Shown here: positions 28,376 through 37,047 of the stretch, one piece after another
Layout: each line of letters begins with the position of its first letter
Numbering within the stretch: the first letter of the stretch is position 1
Origin: an uncultured Bacteroidota bacterium
Lineage (GTDB): Bacteria > Bacteroidota > Bacteroidia > AKYH767-A > OLB10
Assembly: GCA_903881665.1 (NCBI GenBank)
Contig: CAIRUC010000022.1
Location: 1 to 63,271, forward strand
DNA length: 63,271 nucleotides
Direction: 5' to 3'
Program-made: the position numbers and the translations under genes
Notes under the pieces: generated by a model
What the model was told of the DNA's origin: nothing
The model's database searches: none
Seen by the model: only the letters and a program-made list of their open reading frames with translations

Positions 28376-30837
28376 AACGCCTGTTAATACATATCGCCAT
28401 TTTTGTTTTTATTGCAAAGAGTATCTCTGCACAAGATCCGCATTTTACACAAATTAATAGAGCTCCTTCTTTCTATAATCCTGCAGCGGCTGGAAATGGA
28501 GTAGAAGATATTCGTTTAACAATGCTGTATCGTAATCAATGGGCAAGCGTTACCACACCTTTTGTTACACAAGGATTCTTTTTTGATAAACAAGTTGGTA
28601 AAGTTGGGCTAGGAGCAAATTTGGTAAATAATTCTGCTGGTGATGCCGCTATAAATCAATTGCTACTAAACGGTATTTTAAATTACAGATTCGATTTTAA
28701 TAAAAATCATTTTACTACTGGAATGCAAGTAGGGTTAATGCAAAAAAGCTTTGATCCATCTAAAATGACTTTCGATGATCAGTTTCTTCCCGATCAAGGG
28801 TATAATGCTGCAAATGCAACCGCAGAAACATTCTCTTATACTAAGGTTACACGTCCTGATTTAGGATTAGGAGTTTTTTGGTCGTATGGTAAACCAGGAT
28901 CTGATCGCATATTGCCTTTTGCAGGATTTTCTGTACAACATATGTTACAACCGAAAGAAACATTCATTCTTGATGCAAATACAATTCCTATAAAGTTAAA
29001 CGCACAATTAGGTTTGGGCATTCATGTAAACGACGAAATACAAATTACTCCTTCTGTATTATATGTAAAGCAACAAAATTCATCTGAGTTAGTGGCAGGT
29101 GCAGTAGTGCGTCTTCCACTTCAAGAACGTAGCATGGTAGAAGGGGGTATTTATTATCGTTATGGCGATGCAATGGCTATTTATGGAGGATACCAATGGA
29201 ATAATTTTTTGTTAGGAGCTTCTTACGATGTAAATATAAGTGGAATTACACGCGGGCCTGGCGCTTTCGAACTAACGTTGACGTATATACCAAAAGCGAA
29301 AATTAAACAAGAGCCTGAGAAAAAATCAATAAAAAAAGATGCGGTTAAGAAGCATGTTCCCGTAAAGAAAAATACTGTTGTTACTAAGCCTATAGAAACT
29401 AAACAGGAATCAATTAAGGCTACTGTTAAGAAGAGCCCTCTAGTTAATATTAAGGCAACAACTAAGACAGAGGCGCCATCTAAACCAAAATCAATAGTTC
29501 CTGTAGTTAAAATTACAGCAACAGCTCAATCAAGGAAACCGAAGGCCATTTCGGATTCTGCAAATGTGTTGATCCCAGATCTTAATAAAGTAACAGCTCC
29601 TGCTATAAAAGCATCAATTCCTGCTATTCAACAAAAAGCAAAACTTGATTCTGTAGTAGTTGCTCCTGTTTCAACACGTACTATTTCAACTGTTAACGCT
29701 ATTACTAGTAAGTCAGTAGTGATTAATAAGGAGACCATTATTAAGCCAACGGCTGAAATCATTAAACCAATATTTACTGTTTCTGAAGCATCTTCAAAAA
29801 TTATTTTCCGCGATGTCGAAGAAATAACAACACTTAATTTGAAGCCAATTATAATAGATAAATCTTCATTTAAGAAACCTTCTGTAAAATTGAATATCAA
29901 TACGTCGACTACAATAAACAGCAATAGTTCAGCATTAATTGAAAGACAAAAAGTTGTAGTAAAGGAAATCAAATTGAAACCGATTTCAATTGATAAAAAT
30001 CCAATTAAAAATCCAATTCTTAAAATTTGTATTCCACTTCCAACTACTAATGTTAATAGTATAGCATCAATTAGAGATGAATCAGAGATCGTTCCATTAC
30101 AATTGAAACCATTTTTTATTGATCGCATCACACTGAAGAAACCGATTTCAAGAATTTCTATACTGCTATTTAATAGAGCGGATTTAATTTCCGGAAATGA
30201 CTTAAGAAAAGAAGCACCTATAAAAGGGATTAAAATTAAAGGACTCTCTATTAACAAAAATTTATTAAGAAAACCAGCAGCTCATTTACAACTGGCCCCT
30301 GATTCCGATTTAGATGGTGTTGATGATAGAATAGATAATTGCTTAACCCAAAAAGGTTCAATAAAGAATTTAGGATGTCCTGTTGCCGCAAATCAAATTA
30401 CAAAAGAACAAACAGAGAAGCTACCTATTAAAGCTATTGAAACTGCTATAGAGGAGAATACTTTTGAAATAGAATTAAACGCTAGCAACAGTTTGCATAT
30501 GGGTGCTATTGAATTTGAAAAAGGTAAATCAGAATCACATGGTATATATAAATTAGATGTGATCGAACCTGCATTGGATAGTGCTTGGTTTAATACGGGA
30601 TACAGCATTGTACTTACTGGCCATACTTATCACGAAGTTGATTCCAAAATGACAATCGAATTATCGAAAGCGCGCGTTGAAACTGTAAAAGCAATTTTTG
30701 TTAAGAAGGGAATAGCTCCGTCGCGAATTATAGCGGTTCCTTATGGAGAAAGGAAACCTGCAACTCTTGGTGAAAATATTTATGACATTGCCAAAAACAG
30801 AAGAGTAGAGGTGTATATTTTAAAATCTGAAAAGTAG
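28372..30837 (+). CDS. PorP/SprF-type T9SS membrane protein fused to an OmpA-like domain
   Basis: Residues 1-20 are a signal peptide. Residues ~21-310 are a PorP/SprF beta-barrel (P-H-F-T-Q-I-N-R-A-P-S-F-Y-N-P-A-A-A-G, Y-R-N-Q-W-A). Residues ~311-640 form a Lys/Pro/Thr/Ile-rich linker with four tandem ~44-residue repeats. D-S-D-L-D-G-V-D-D-R-I-D-N-C is a thrombospondin type 3-like calcium loop, and residues ~690-821 are an OmpA-like domain (I-V-L-T-G-H-T, L-S-K-A-R-V-E-T-V, I-A-K-N-R-R-V-E-V-Y) that should bind peptidoglycan. PorP/SprF proteins commonly accompany type B T9SS substrates and help hold them at the surface; here the substrate is the coupled upstream protein. The family is usually ~300 residues, so the fusion is notable. 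Confidence 0.92.
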   Translation: MKRLLIHIAIFVFIAKSISAQDPHFTQINRAPSFYNPAAAGNGVEDIRLTMLYRNQWASVTTPFVTQGFFFDKQVGKVGLGANLVNNSAGDAAINQLLLNGILNYRFDFNKNHFTTGMQVGLMQKSFDPSKMTFDDQFLPDQGYNAANATAETFSYTKVTRPDLGLGVFWSYGKPGSDRILPFAGFSVQHMLQPKETFILDANTIPIKLNAQLGLGIHVNDEIQITPSVLYVKQQNSSELVAGAVVRLPLQERSMVEGGIYYRYGDAMAIYGGYQWNNFLLGASYDVNISGITRGPGAFELTLTYIPKAKIKQEPEKKSIKKDAVKKHVPVKKNTVVTKPIETKQESIKATVKKSPLVNIKATTKTEAPSKPKSIVPVVKITATAQSRKPKAISDSANVLIPDLNKVTAPAIKASIPAIQQKAKLDSVVVAPVSTRTISTVNAITSKSVVINKETIIKPTAEIIKPIFTVSEASSKIIFRDVEEITTLNLKPIIIDKSSFKKPSVKLNINTSTTINSNSSALIERQKVVVKEIKLKPISIDKNPIKNPILKICIPLPTTNVNSIASIRDESEIVPLQLKPFFIDRITLKKPISRISILLFNRADLISGNDLRKEAPIKGIKIKGLSINKNLLRKPAAHLQLAPDSDLDGVDDRIDNCLTQKGSIKNLGCPVAANQITKEQTEKLPIKAIETAIEENTFEIELNASNSLHMGAIEFEKGKSESHGIYKLDVIEPALDSAWFNTGYSIVLTGHTYHEVDSKMTIELSKARVETVKAIFVKKGIAPSRIIAVPYGERKPATLGENIYDIAKNRRVEVYILKSEK
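29800..30290 (+). repeat. Four tandem ~44-residue protein repeats in the PorP-OmpA linker
   Basis: The core K-P-I-x-I-D-K-x-x-x-K-K-P occurs at codons beginning 29842 (KPIIIDKSSFKKP), 29977 (KPISIDKNPIKNP), 30106 (KPFFIDRITLKKP) and 30238 (KGLSINKNLLRKP). The spacings are 45, 43 and 44 codons. Each core is followed by alternating hydrophobic residues. The DNA has diverged far more than the protein pattern, so the duplications are old and kept by selection. Confidence 0.8.
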
Positions 30838-30950
30838 AAGTTATCCCGAATCATTTCTCTTTGTTTAATCAAAGGTCATTGATAGAAACGGTCAATTAGG
30901 ATTTACCGCAGAAATAGCCGATAATAGGCCACATGTTTGAGTAGATTATA

Positions 30951-30958
30951 TACTTTTG
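30951..30958 (+). promoter_or_regulatory. -7 box (TACTTTTG) before the M28 peptidase gene
   Basis: This is a perfect match to TAnnTTTG, 17 nt before the ATG at 30976. No good -33 TTG at 19-21 nt was found, so this is only a partial promoter call. Confidence 0.35.
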
Positions 30959-30975
30959 GAATTAAATATCCTGCT

Positions 30976-32343
30976 ATGAATCGTCTTATATCGTGCCTCT
31001 TTCTGTTATTCTCAACAACTACTTTTTGTCAAACTTCAGACTCACTTATAATTCGTAAATTTTTTGATGAATCATTAGTTAATGGCAAATCGTATCATTG
31101 GTTAGGGGAGATTTGTTCAACCATAGGGCCTCGCGTGAGTGGTTCACCACAAGCTGAAATGGCCGTTAACTATTTGAAGAAAGAACTTGATCAACTATCA
31201 CTCGATAGTGTTTATCTTCAGGAGGTGATGGTTCCACATTGGGTGCGCGGAAAAAAGGAATCGGCCTATTATTTAATGGGGAAAGAAAAAAAAACTGTTG
31301 CTATTTGCGCATTGGGAGGAAGTATTGCAACACCCCCTCAAGGCTTAAAAGCGTTAGTAGTGGAAGTGCATAATTATGAAGAATTAAAAGCACTTGGGAA
31401 AGAGAATGTGCAAGGAAAAATTGTTTTTATGAATCATCCTATGAAGCTCGAATATGTTAGCACTTTTGAAGCGTATGGAGAGGCTGCTGGTTTTCGATGG
31501 GCAACTGCGATGAAGGCGGCAGCTCTTGGTGCACTTGGGGTAGTTGTTCGGTCAATGACACTATCGATGGATAACTTTCCGCATACAGGTGCAATGGGGT
31601 ATGCGGATACAATTCCTAAAATTCCAGCCTGTGCAATTAGTACATTAGGCGCAGAAGCTTTAAGTAAAGCGATTAAAGAAAATAATAATCTTGAATTTTA
31701 TTTCTATCAGTCTTCGGCTATTTTGCCCGATACATTATCACATAATGTAATTGGTGAAATTCGGGGCACCGAGCTACCCAATGAAGTTATTGTAATTGGA
31801 GGACATGTTGATGCATGGGATTTAGGTCAGGGAGCTCATGATGATGGAGCAGGTATAGTAGAAACCATGGAGGTGGTACGTTTATTCAAAAGATTAAATC
31901 TTCATCCTAAACGGACGATTCGATTTGTTGGCTTTATGAATGAAGAAAATGGTGGCAAAGGAGGAGAAGTGTACGCAAAGCAAGCCAAATTAAAAGGAGA
32001 AATAACAATTGCCGCAATCGAAAGCGACGAAGGAGGATTTACTCCAAGAGGTTTTTCTTTTAATGGTGATTCTTTGCAAACTGAATTTGTTAAAAAAAGC
32101 AAAGAATTGTTTTACCCTTATGGGTTAAATCAATGGGGAAAAGGGTATGGAGGATCAGATATAAATCATCTTGAAGATCAAGGTACTTTACTAATTGGTT
32201 TTATGCCCGATTCACAACGCTATTTTGAAGTTCACCATGCGGCAACGGATACATTCGATAAAGTAAGCAGAAGAGAGCTAGAAATGAGTGCAGCTAGTAT
32301 GGCTGGTTTAGTGTATATGCTTAGTGAATACGGGATCAAATAA
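30976..32343 (+). CDS. M28-family zinc metallopeptidase (carboxypeptidase Q-like), exported
   Basis: The start at 30976 gives 455 residues with signal peptide M-N-R-L-I-S-C-L-F-L-L-F-S-T-T-T-F-C-Q. A PA-like insert lies around residues 110-230. The catalytic M28 domain holds all expected zinc ligands: I-G-G-H-V-D-A-W-D, G-A-H-D-D-G-A-G, N-E-E-N-G (catalytic Glu pair), A-I-E-S-D-E-G and V-H-H-A-A-T-D-T-F. The ORF could start at 30937, but that would add residues before the signal and begin upstream of the likely -7 box. It is probably a secreted or periplasmic aminopeptidase or dipeptidase. Its last 8 nt overlap the convergent amidase gene. Confidence 0.92.
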   Translation: MNRLISCLFLLFSTTTFCQTSDSLIIRKFFDESLVNGKSYHWLGEICSTIGPRVSGSPQAEMAVNYLKKELDQLSLDSVYLQEVMVPHWVRGKKESAYYLMGKEKKTVAICALGGSIATPPQGLKALVVEVHNYEELKALGKENVQGKIVFMNHPMKLEYVSTFEAYGEAAGFRWATAMKAAALGALGVVVRSMTLSMDNFPHTGAMGYADTIPKIPACAISTLGAEALSKAIKENNNLEFYFYQSSAILPDTLSHNVIGEIRGTELPNEVIVIGGHVDAWDLGQGAHDDGAGIVETMEVVRLFKRLNLHPKRTIRFVGFMNEENGGKGGEVYAKQAKLKGEITIAAIESDEGGFTPRGFSFNGDSLQTEFVKKSKELFYPYGLNQWGKGYGGSDINHLEDQGTLLIGFMPDSQRYFEVHHAATDTFDKVSRRELEMSAASMAGLVYMLSEYGIK

Positions 32344-33133
32344 TTTTAAAGTCATCTGCATCTTTGGAAGCAGGAAACTTTTTCCTGAATTTAACGAGAG
32401 ATTCTTTATTTAAAGTGATTGTCGTAATAGCTTGCTTCTTGGGCTTCATATTTATAACAGGAGTTCCCAGCATATCTAATATTGTTGAGTGGCCATCGTG
32501 CATCATCCCATTGCCATCTTCGCCGACGCGATTTACTCCAACAATGTAAGCTTGATTTTCAATGGCTCGAGCCACAAGTAATTGCTGCCAAGGAAAACTT
32601 CTTACAGCAGGCCAACTAGCGATATAAATGGCTAAATCATAATCAACGCTACCTGATTCGTTTGTTTTATTGCGACTCCAAACGGGGAAGCGCAAATCAT
32701 AACAGATAAAAGGACAAATATTCCAACCTTTATAGGAGATGACAATTTTCTTTTTTCCCGCGGTGTATATTTTTTCTTCCCCGCCCATTCTGAATAAATG
32801 CCGCTTATCGTACTGCTGATATTCACCGTTAGGCTGCATCCAAATAAAGCGATTGAAATATTTATTCTTTTCTTCGATGATTAAACTACCACAAATTACA
32901 GTTTTTAATGCCGCCGCCGTATCTCTCATCCACTGCATTGTAAACCCATTCATTTTTTCGGCAAGTAGAGAAGGCTTCATGCTAAAGCCAGTTGAAAACA
33001 TTTCAGGTAAAACAATAAGATCGGTACTGCCCTTTTTTAAGCCAGATAATAATTTAGTATAAAGTTTAATGTTTTTTACAGCATCTTCCCAATGAGGTTT
33101 CGGCTGCACTAAAGTGATAGAAAGTGGTTTCAT
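32336..33133 (-). CDS. Omega-amidase of the nitrilase superfamily (YafV/Nit2-like)
   Basis: This 265-residue enzyme hydrolyses alpha-keto acid amides such as alpha-ketoglutaramate. The catalytic triad is visible as Glu in I-V-L-P-E-M-F-S-T-G-F, Lys in Y-D-K-R-H-L-F and Cys in F-I-C-Y-D-L-R-F-P. It lies one base after the aminotransferase gene. The two make the glutamine transaminase K plus omega-amidase pair: the transaminase salvages ketomethiobutyrate to methionine using glutamine, and the amidase removes the keto-amide product. Confidence 0.93.
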   Translation of the reverse strand: MKPLSITLVQPKPHWEDAVKNIKLYTKLLSGLKKGSTDLIVLPEMFSTGFSMKPSLLAEKMNGFTMQWMRDTAAALKTVICGSLIIEEKNKYFNRFIWMQPNGEYQQYDKRHLFRMGGEEKIYTAGKKKIVISYKGWNICPFICYDLRFPVWSRNKTNESGSVDYDLAIYIASWPAVRSFPWQQLLVARAIENQAYIVGVNRVGEDGNGMMHDGHSTILDMLGTPVINMKPKKQAITTITLNKESLVKFRKKFPASKDADDFKII

Positions 33134-33134
33134 C

Positions 33135-34295
33135 TTATTTTATTTTTTGCAAACGTTCGGCCGCTTTTTCCAGTGTTTCATTGTCTTTGGCAAAACAAAA
33201 ACGAAGCATGTGATGGTCTTTGGGTGTTCCATAAAAAACAGAAACAGGTATCGATGCAACTCCGTTTTCTTTGGTTAAACGTATCGCATATTCAGTGTCC
33301 TTCTCCTCTGTAATTTTAGAATAATCGAGTAGTTGGAAATAGGATCCATTACATGGAAGCGGCGTAAAAGCACTTCCACTAATTTGTTTTAAAAAGAAAT
33401 CACGCTTCTCTTGATAAAAAGATGAAAGTCCTAAATAATTGGCTTCGTTTTTCATGTATTCAGCAAGTGCTACTTGAAGTGGAGTGTTTACTGAAAACAC
33501 AAGAAACTGATGCACCTTTCTAAACTCCTTCATTAAATTTTCAGGGCCGAGGCAATATCCCGTTTTCCAGCCCGTAGCATGGAACGTTTTCCCAAAAGAA
33601 TAAATAATTAAACTTCGTTTTAATAGTTCAGGAAATCGCGCCACACTTTGATGTTCATGTCCGTCAAAAATTATATGTTCATATACTTCATCACTAAGAA
33701 TAATAATATCAGTGTCTCTTGTTATATTTTCTAATTGCTGTAAGTCAAACGCTGTAAAAATAGTTCCTGTTGGATTTTGTGGAGTATTTATCATGATCAT
33801 CTTTGTTTTCGGACTGATCAGTTTTTTTATTGATTGCCAATCAATTTTATACTCGGGAGGGCTAAGAGGAACATGAATAACTATTCCGCCTGCTAGTTCA
33901 ATCGCGGGAACATAACTATCGTATGCAGGTTCAAAGATGATTACTTCATCTCCATTATGAATTAACGCTGTAATGGCTGTATATAATGCTTGCGTTCCTC
34001 CTGCTGTAATCGTAATTTCAGTATCAGGATTGTATTTTGCAGAATATAACGCATCCATCTTATCCGCAATTCGTTCTCTTAGTCCAATTATTCCAGCCAT
34101 AGGAGCATATTGATTAAAGCCATCTATCATAGCTTTATGATAATGGCTGATTAATGCTGGAGAAACCGGGAAATTAGGAAACCCCTGGCTTAAGTTAATG
34201 GCCGAAGTTTCAGTTGCTAATCCCGACATTATTGTAAATATGGTGGTTCCTACCGTCGGTAGCTTGCTATTAATAATTCCGTTGTAATGCGCCAT
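33135..34295 (-). CDS. PLP-dependent methionine/glutamine aminotransferase (YbdL/KAT type)
   Basis: This 386-residue fold type I aminotransferase shows the class I signature N-L-S-Q-G-F-P-N-F near the N-terminus, I-T-A-G-G-T-Q-A-L-Y, M-I-N-T-P-Q-N-P-T-G (substrate Asn), I-I-L-S-D-E-V-Y (Asp to the pyridine N), the PLP Lys in Y-S-F-G-K-T-F-H-A-T-G-W, and M-L-R-F-C-F-A (substrate carboxylate Arg). N-L-S-Q-G-F-P together with W-K-T-G-Y points to the YbdL/KAT group, which prefers methionine and glutamine. It is the first gene of a two-gene operon with the omega-amidase and is transcribed away from the copper oxidase. Confidence 0.93.
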   Translation of the reverse strand: MAHYNGIINSKLPTVGTTIFTIMSGLATETSAINLSQGFPNFPVSPALISHYHKAMIDGFNQYAPMAGIIGLRERIADKMDALYSAKYNPDTEITITAGGTQALYTAITALIHNGDEVIIFEPAYDSYVPAIELAGGIVIHVPLSPPEYKIDWQSIKKLISPKTKMIMINTPQNPTGTIFTAFDLQQLENITRDTDIIILSDEVYEHIIFDGHEHQSVARFPELLKRSLIIYSFGKTFHATGWKTGYCLGPENLMKEFRKVHQFLVFSVNTPLQVALAEYMKNEANYLGLSSFYQEKRDFFLKQISGSAFTPLPCNGSYFQLLDYSKITEEKDTEYAIRLTKENGVASIPVSVFYGTPKDHHMLRFCFAKDNETLEKAAERLQKIK

Positions 34296-34691
34296 TTGTT
34301 GTTGAAATTATGTAAAGTAAAATTCACTAAAAATGTATTGCTATCGTCTAGCTATTTATTTGAGAAAGCTAAGATAGCGTCAGAATAAACAAGAAAAAAA
34401 GTTTTCAATCAATTTATATTGATTTGTGTAATTAGATCCGTTTTTATTACAAGTACCTAGAGGCAAATTATTATTATTATTTGAAATGAACATAAAACGA
34501 TCCCTATTTCAATTAATTTATTTTGTGTTTTCTTCGGCACATTAGTCCGTTTTGCCGTTTTATTGGGTGTTGCTTTAATGTACACATTATATTTACGGTC
34601 TTTACTTATTCAATCTCCCACCAAATATTTTTCTTTCGCGAAGGATAAATAAAAGGATGTCGTCTAAAAAAATAAATTAACCCAAATCCAA
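34296..34691. other. Divergent intergenic region, 396 nt
   Basis: There is no ORF or RNA gene that I can support. The stretch is AT-rich and separates the minus-strand aminotransferase from the plus-strand multicopper oxidase. TATATTTA at 34588-34595 is one base off the -7 consensus and has a TTG 22 nt upstream (34563-34565), a weak promoter candidate for the oxidase operon. Confidence 0.5.
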
Positions 34692-36419
34692 ATGAAAAGT
34701 AAACTAATTTACGTACTATGTATTGTTTTCTTGTTTTGTTCATCTAGTTATGCTCAAACGTATAATCAATTATGGATCCCAGATACGTTATCAGGGACTG
34801 TTTTTAATTTGACGATGACAGATAATTTTACTCAAATCCTACCCGGGAATCAAACACTTACATCAGGAATAAACGGAAATTTCTGGGGCCCTACATTGTT
34901 TTTTAACAAAGGAGACACTGTTCATCTTAACGTTCAAAATAATTTGAATGATAGTACTACCTTACATTGGCATGGATTCCATCTACCTGCAGTGATGGAC
35001 GGCGGCCCGCATCAAGTTATTCCCCCTGGTGCATTATGGCAACCGTATTGGAAAGTCACAAATAATGCGTCTACGTACTGGTATCATCCACATCTTCATA
35101 CCATGACGGAAGAACAAATTACCAAGGGATTAGGAGGATTAATCATTGTACGCGATAGCATAGAGTCTTCATTAGCATTACCCCGCACCTACGGTGTTGA
35201 TGATATTCCACTTGTTTTAACAGATCGAGATATTTCTACATCTAATCAGTTTACTATAGTTCCCTACGGTGATAGTATGTTAGTGAATATGACTTTGCGA
35301 CCGCAATATACAGTTCCGGCACAAATAGTTCGCTTCAGAATTTTGAATGGTGCAATTGAGCGATCATATAATATCGGATTTAGTGATAATCGAAATTTTT
35401 CGGTAATTAGTTCCGATGGCGGATTGCTAAATGCACCTGTTTCTGTTAACAGGTATTTGCTTCACACAGGTGAACGTATTGAAATATTAGTCGATTTCAA
35501 TGGGCAATCGAGTACTTCTGTTGAGTTGAAATCGTTTAATAGCACACTAAGTGGTTTTATAGCTGGTGGTGAAAATTTTCCAAACGGTCCTTTTGCGAAT
35601 TATTTGGGGCATAAAGATTTTAACATGTTACACATTAATGTTGCTGCTCAAACAAGCACCCCAATAATTAGTATTCCATCTGTACTTACCAATAACGTTT
35701 TACTAAATGTGAATACTTCTAATATAACGCGCACATTAACGATTAGCGATAGCACTGGTGTAACAAATCCTACTATTTTAGGTCCTAATGCTTTTATCTT
35801 GAATCATCGATTATTTAATATTAACTATAACGATTACCAAGTACCCTTGGGAAATACTGAAATATGGCAAATTACCAGCTCATCCGCTTTTGGCCATCCT
35901 TTCCATATTCACGATGTTGAATTTAATATTATTTCAGTAAATGGCGTAGCGCCTGTTCCTGCACAAGCAGGTTGGAAAGATGTGGTTTTTGTGCCGGGGA
36001 AAATAGGGGCAACTAATACAGTTGTTAAATTTATTGCAAAGTTTGAGGATTATGCGGATAGTTTACATCCCTTCATGTATCATTGCCATATTGCGCTGCA
36101 TGAAGATGAAGGTATGATGGGGCAGTTTGTTGTAAAAAACACGTCTACCGGAATAGCACAAAATGCAAACAATACAGAAACATTTTCTGTTTATCCAAAT
36201 CCTGCGAATGATCGCTTGTATTTTATGTTTAATGACCCGGCCATAAAAGTATATTATGTGAGGGTTACAAATGCAATCGGAAGAACCTTGTTAATGTTGC
36301 CTCGCCCCGAATTACAAGGAGGACTCGATATTAGTAATTTTAAATCGGGCCTTTATTTTATACACCTCACTGACGAAGTGACGAAGCAAACTTCCGTACA
36401 TAAATTTATTAAAAATTAA
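34692..36419 (+). CDS. Secreted multicopper oxidase with T9SS type A signal
   Basis: This 575-residue protein has a signal peptide (...S-S-S-Y-A-Q). All copper motifs are present: L-H-W-H-G-F-H near residue 97, W-Y-H-P-H-L-H near 138, H-P-F-H-I-H-D near 400, and Y-H-C-H-I-A-L-H-E-D-E-G-M-M near 460. The last gives the type 1 Cys, the trinuclear His residues and an axial Met. The middle cupredoxin domain includes P-A-Q-I-V-R-F-R-I-L-N-G. The last ~80 residues are a type A T9SS domain (F-S-V-Y-P-N-P-A-N-D, S-N-F-K-S-G-L-Y-F-I). The fold resembles CotA/CueO, so copper or phenol oxidation outside the cell is likely; the substrate is unknown. Four bases separate it from the thioredoxin-like gene. 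Confidence 0.94.
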   Translation: MKSKLIYVLCIVFLFCSSSYAQTYNQLWIPDTLSGTVFNLTMTDNFTQILPGNQTLTSGINGNFWGPTLFFNKGDTVHLNVQNNLNDSTTLHWHGFHLPAVMDGGPHQVIPPGALWQPYWKVTNNASTYWYHPHLHTMTEEQITKGLGGLIIVRDSIESSLALPRTYGVDDIPLVLTDRDISTSNQFTIVPYGDSMLVNMTLRPQYTVPAQIVRFRILNGAIERSYNIGFSDNRNFSVISSDGGLLNAPVSVNRYLLHTGERIEILVDFNGQSSTSVELKSFNSTLSGFIAGGENFPNGPFANYLGHKDFNMLHINVAAQTSTPIISIPSVLTNNVLLNVNTSNITRTLTISDSTGVTNPTILGPNAFILNHRLFNINYNDYQVPLGNTEIWQITSSSAFGHPFHIHDVEFNIISVNGVAPVPAQAGWKDVVFVPGKIGATNTVVKFIAKFEDYADSLHPFMYHCHIALHEDEGMMGQFVVKNTSTGIAQNANNTETFSVYPNPANDRLYFMFNDPAIKVYYVRVTNAIGRTLLMLPRPELQGGLDISNFKSGLYFIHLTDEVTKQTSVHKFIKN

Positions 36420-36423
36420 ACCC

Positions 36424-37047
36424 ATGAAATTAATCGTCCGTTTTTTAGTATTGGTTGTTCTGATTCTTTTTTTTGTTCCGTTAAAACAGACATTTGGAGG
36501 AACAAAGCCCGTTCAAGTGGGGCGGAAAGTGGAAGATTTTTCACTAAAAAATGTGGATGATAAAATAATTTCACTTTCGAATTATCCACTTGCAAAAGGA
36601 TTTGTAATTATTTTTACGTGTAATCATTGTCCGTTTGCTAATTTATATCCTTCAAGGTTTAATGAATTGGCGCTTGAATATGGTATTAAAAATGTACCGC
36701 TAATTGCCATTAATGGAATGGATTCAGTTACCTATGAAGATGAAACTATTTCTGCGATGAAAAAAAAGGCGGAAGAAAATAAGTTTGTATTTCCTTATCT
36801 TCAAGATGCAGCACAAACGGTTACTCGACAGTTTCAAGCGGAGCGTACACCACAAGCATTTATTATTTGGAAAGAAAATAATGATTGGTTAATTAAATAC
36901 ACTGGTGCGATTGACGACAATGGGTCCGAGCCTGATAAAGCAAAAAATAAATACATAAAAAAAGCACTTGATGAATTATTGAGTAATAAGCCAGTTTTGG
37001 TTTCAGAAACAGCATCAATTGGGTGTGCTATATATTTAAGAAAATGA
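36424..37047 (+). CDS. Exported thioredoxin/redoxin-like protein
   Basis: The 207-residue protein has an N-terminal hydrophobic signal or anchor and a thioredoxin fold. V-G-R-K-V-E-D-F-S-L-K-N-V leads in, the active-site region is I-F-T-C-N-H-C-P-F-A (a CxxC), and R-T-P-Q-A-F-I-I holds the cis-Pro. The ending I-G-C-A-I-Y-L-R-K is typical of AhpC/TSA-like redoxins that I have seen in this phylum. It may act as an oxidoreductase for secreted proteins of the operon; that is inference. Its stop overlaps the sulfatase start as ATGA. Confidence 0.87.
   Translation: MKLIVRFLVLVVLILFFVPLKQTFGGTKPVQVGRKVEDFSLKNVDDKIISLSNYPLAKGFVIIFTCNHCPFANLYPSRFNELALEYGIKNVPLIAINGMDSVTYEDETISAMKKKAEENKFVFPYLQDAAQTVTRQFQAERTPQAFIIWKENNDWLIKYTGAIDDNGSEPDKAKNKYIKKALDELLSNKPVLVSETASIGCAIYLRK

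Noticed and set aside
29628..30257. 209-residue antisense reading frame on the minus strand
   Set aside because: It lies inside the PorP-OmpA gene, opposite the Ile/Lys/Pro-rich linker. The protein is an unbroken hydrophobic sequence created by the repeat codons of the real gene, with no start context.
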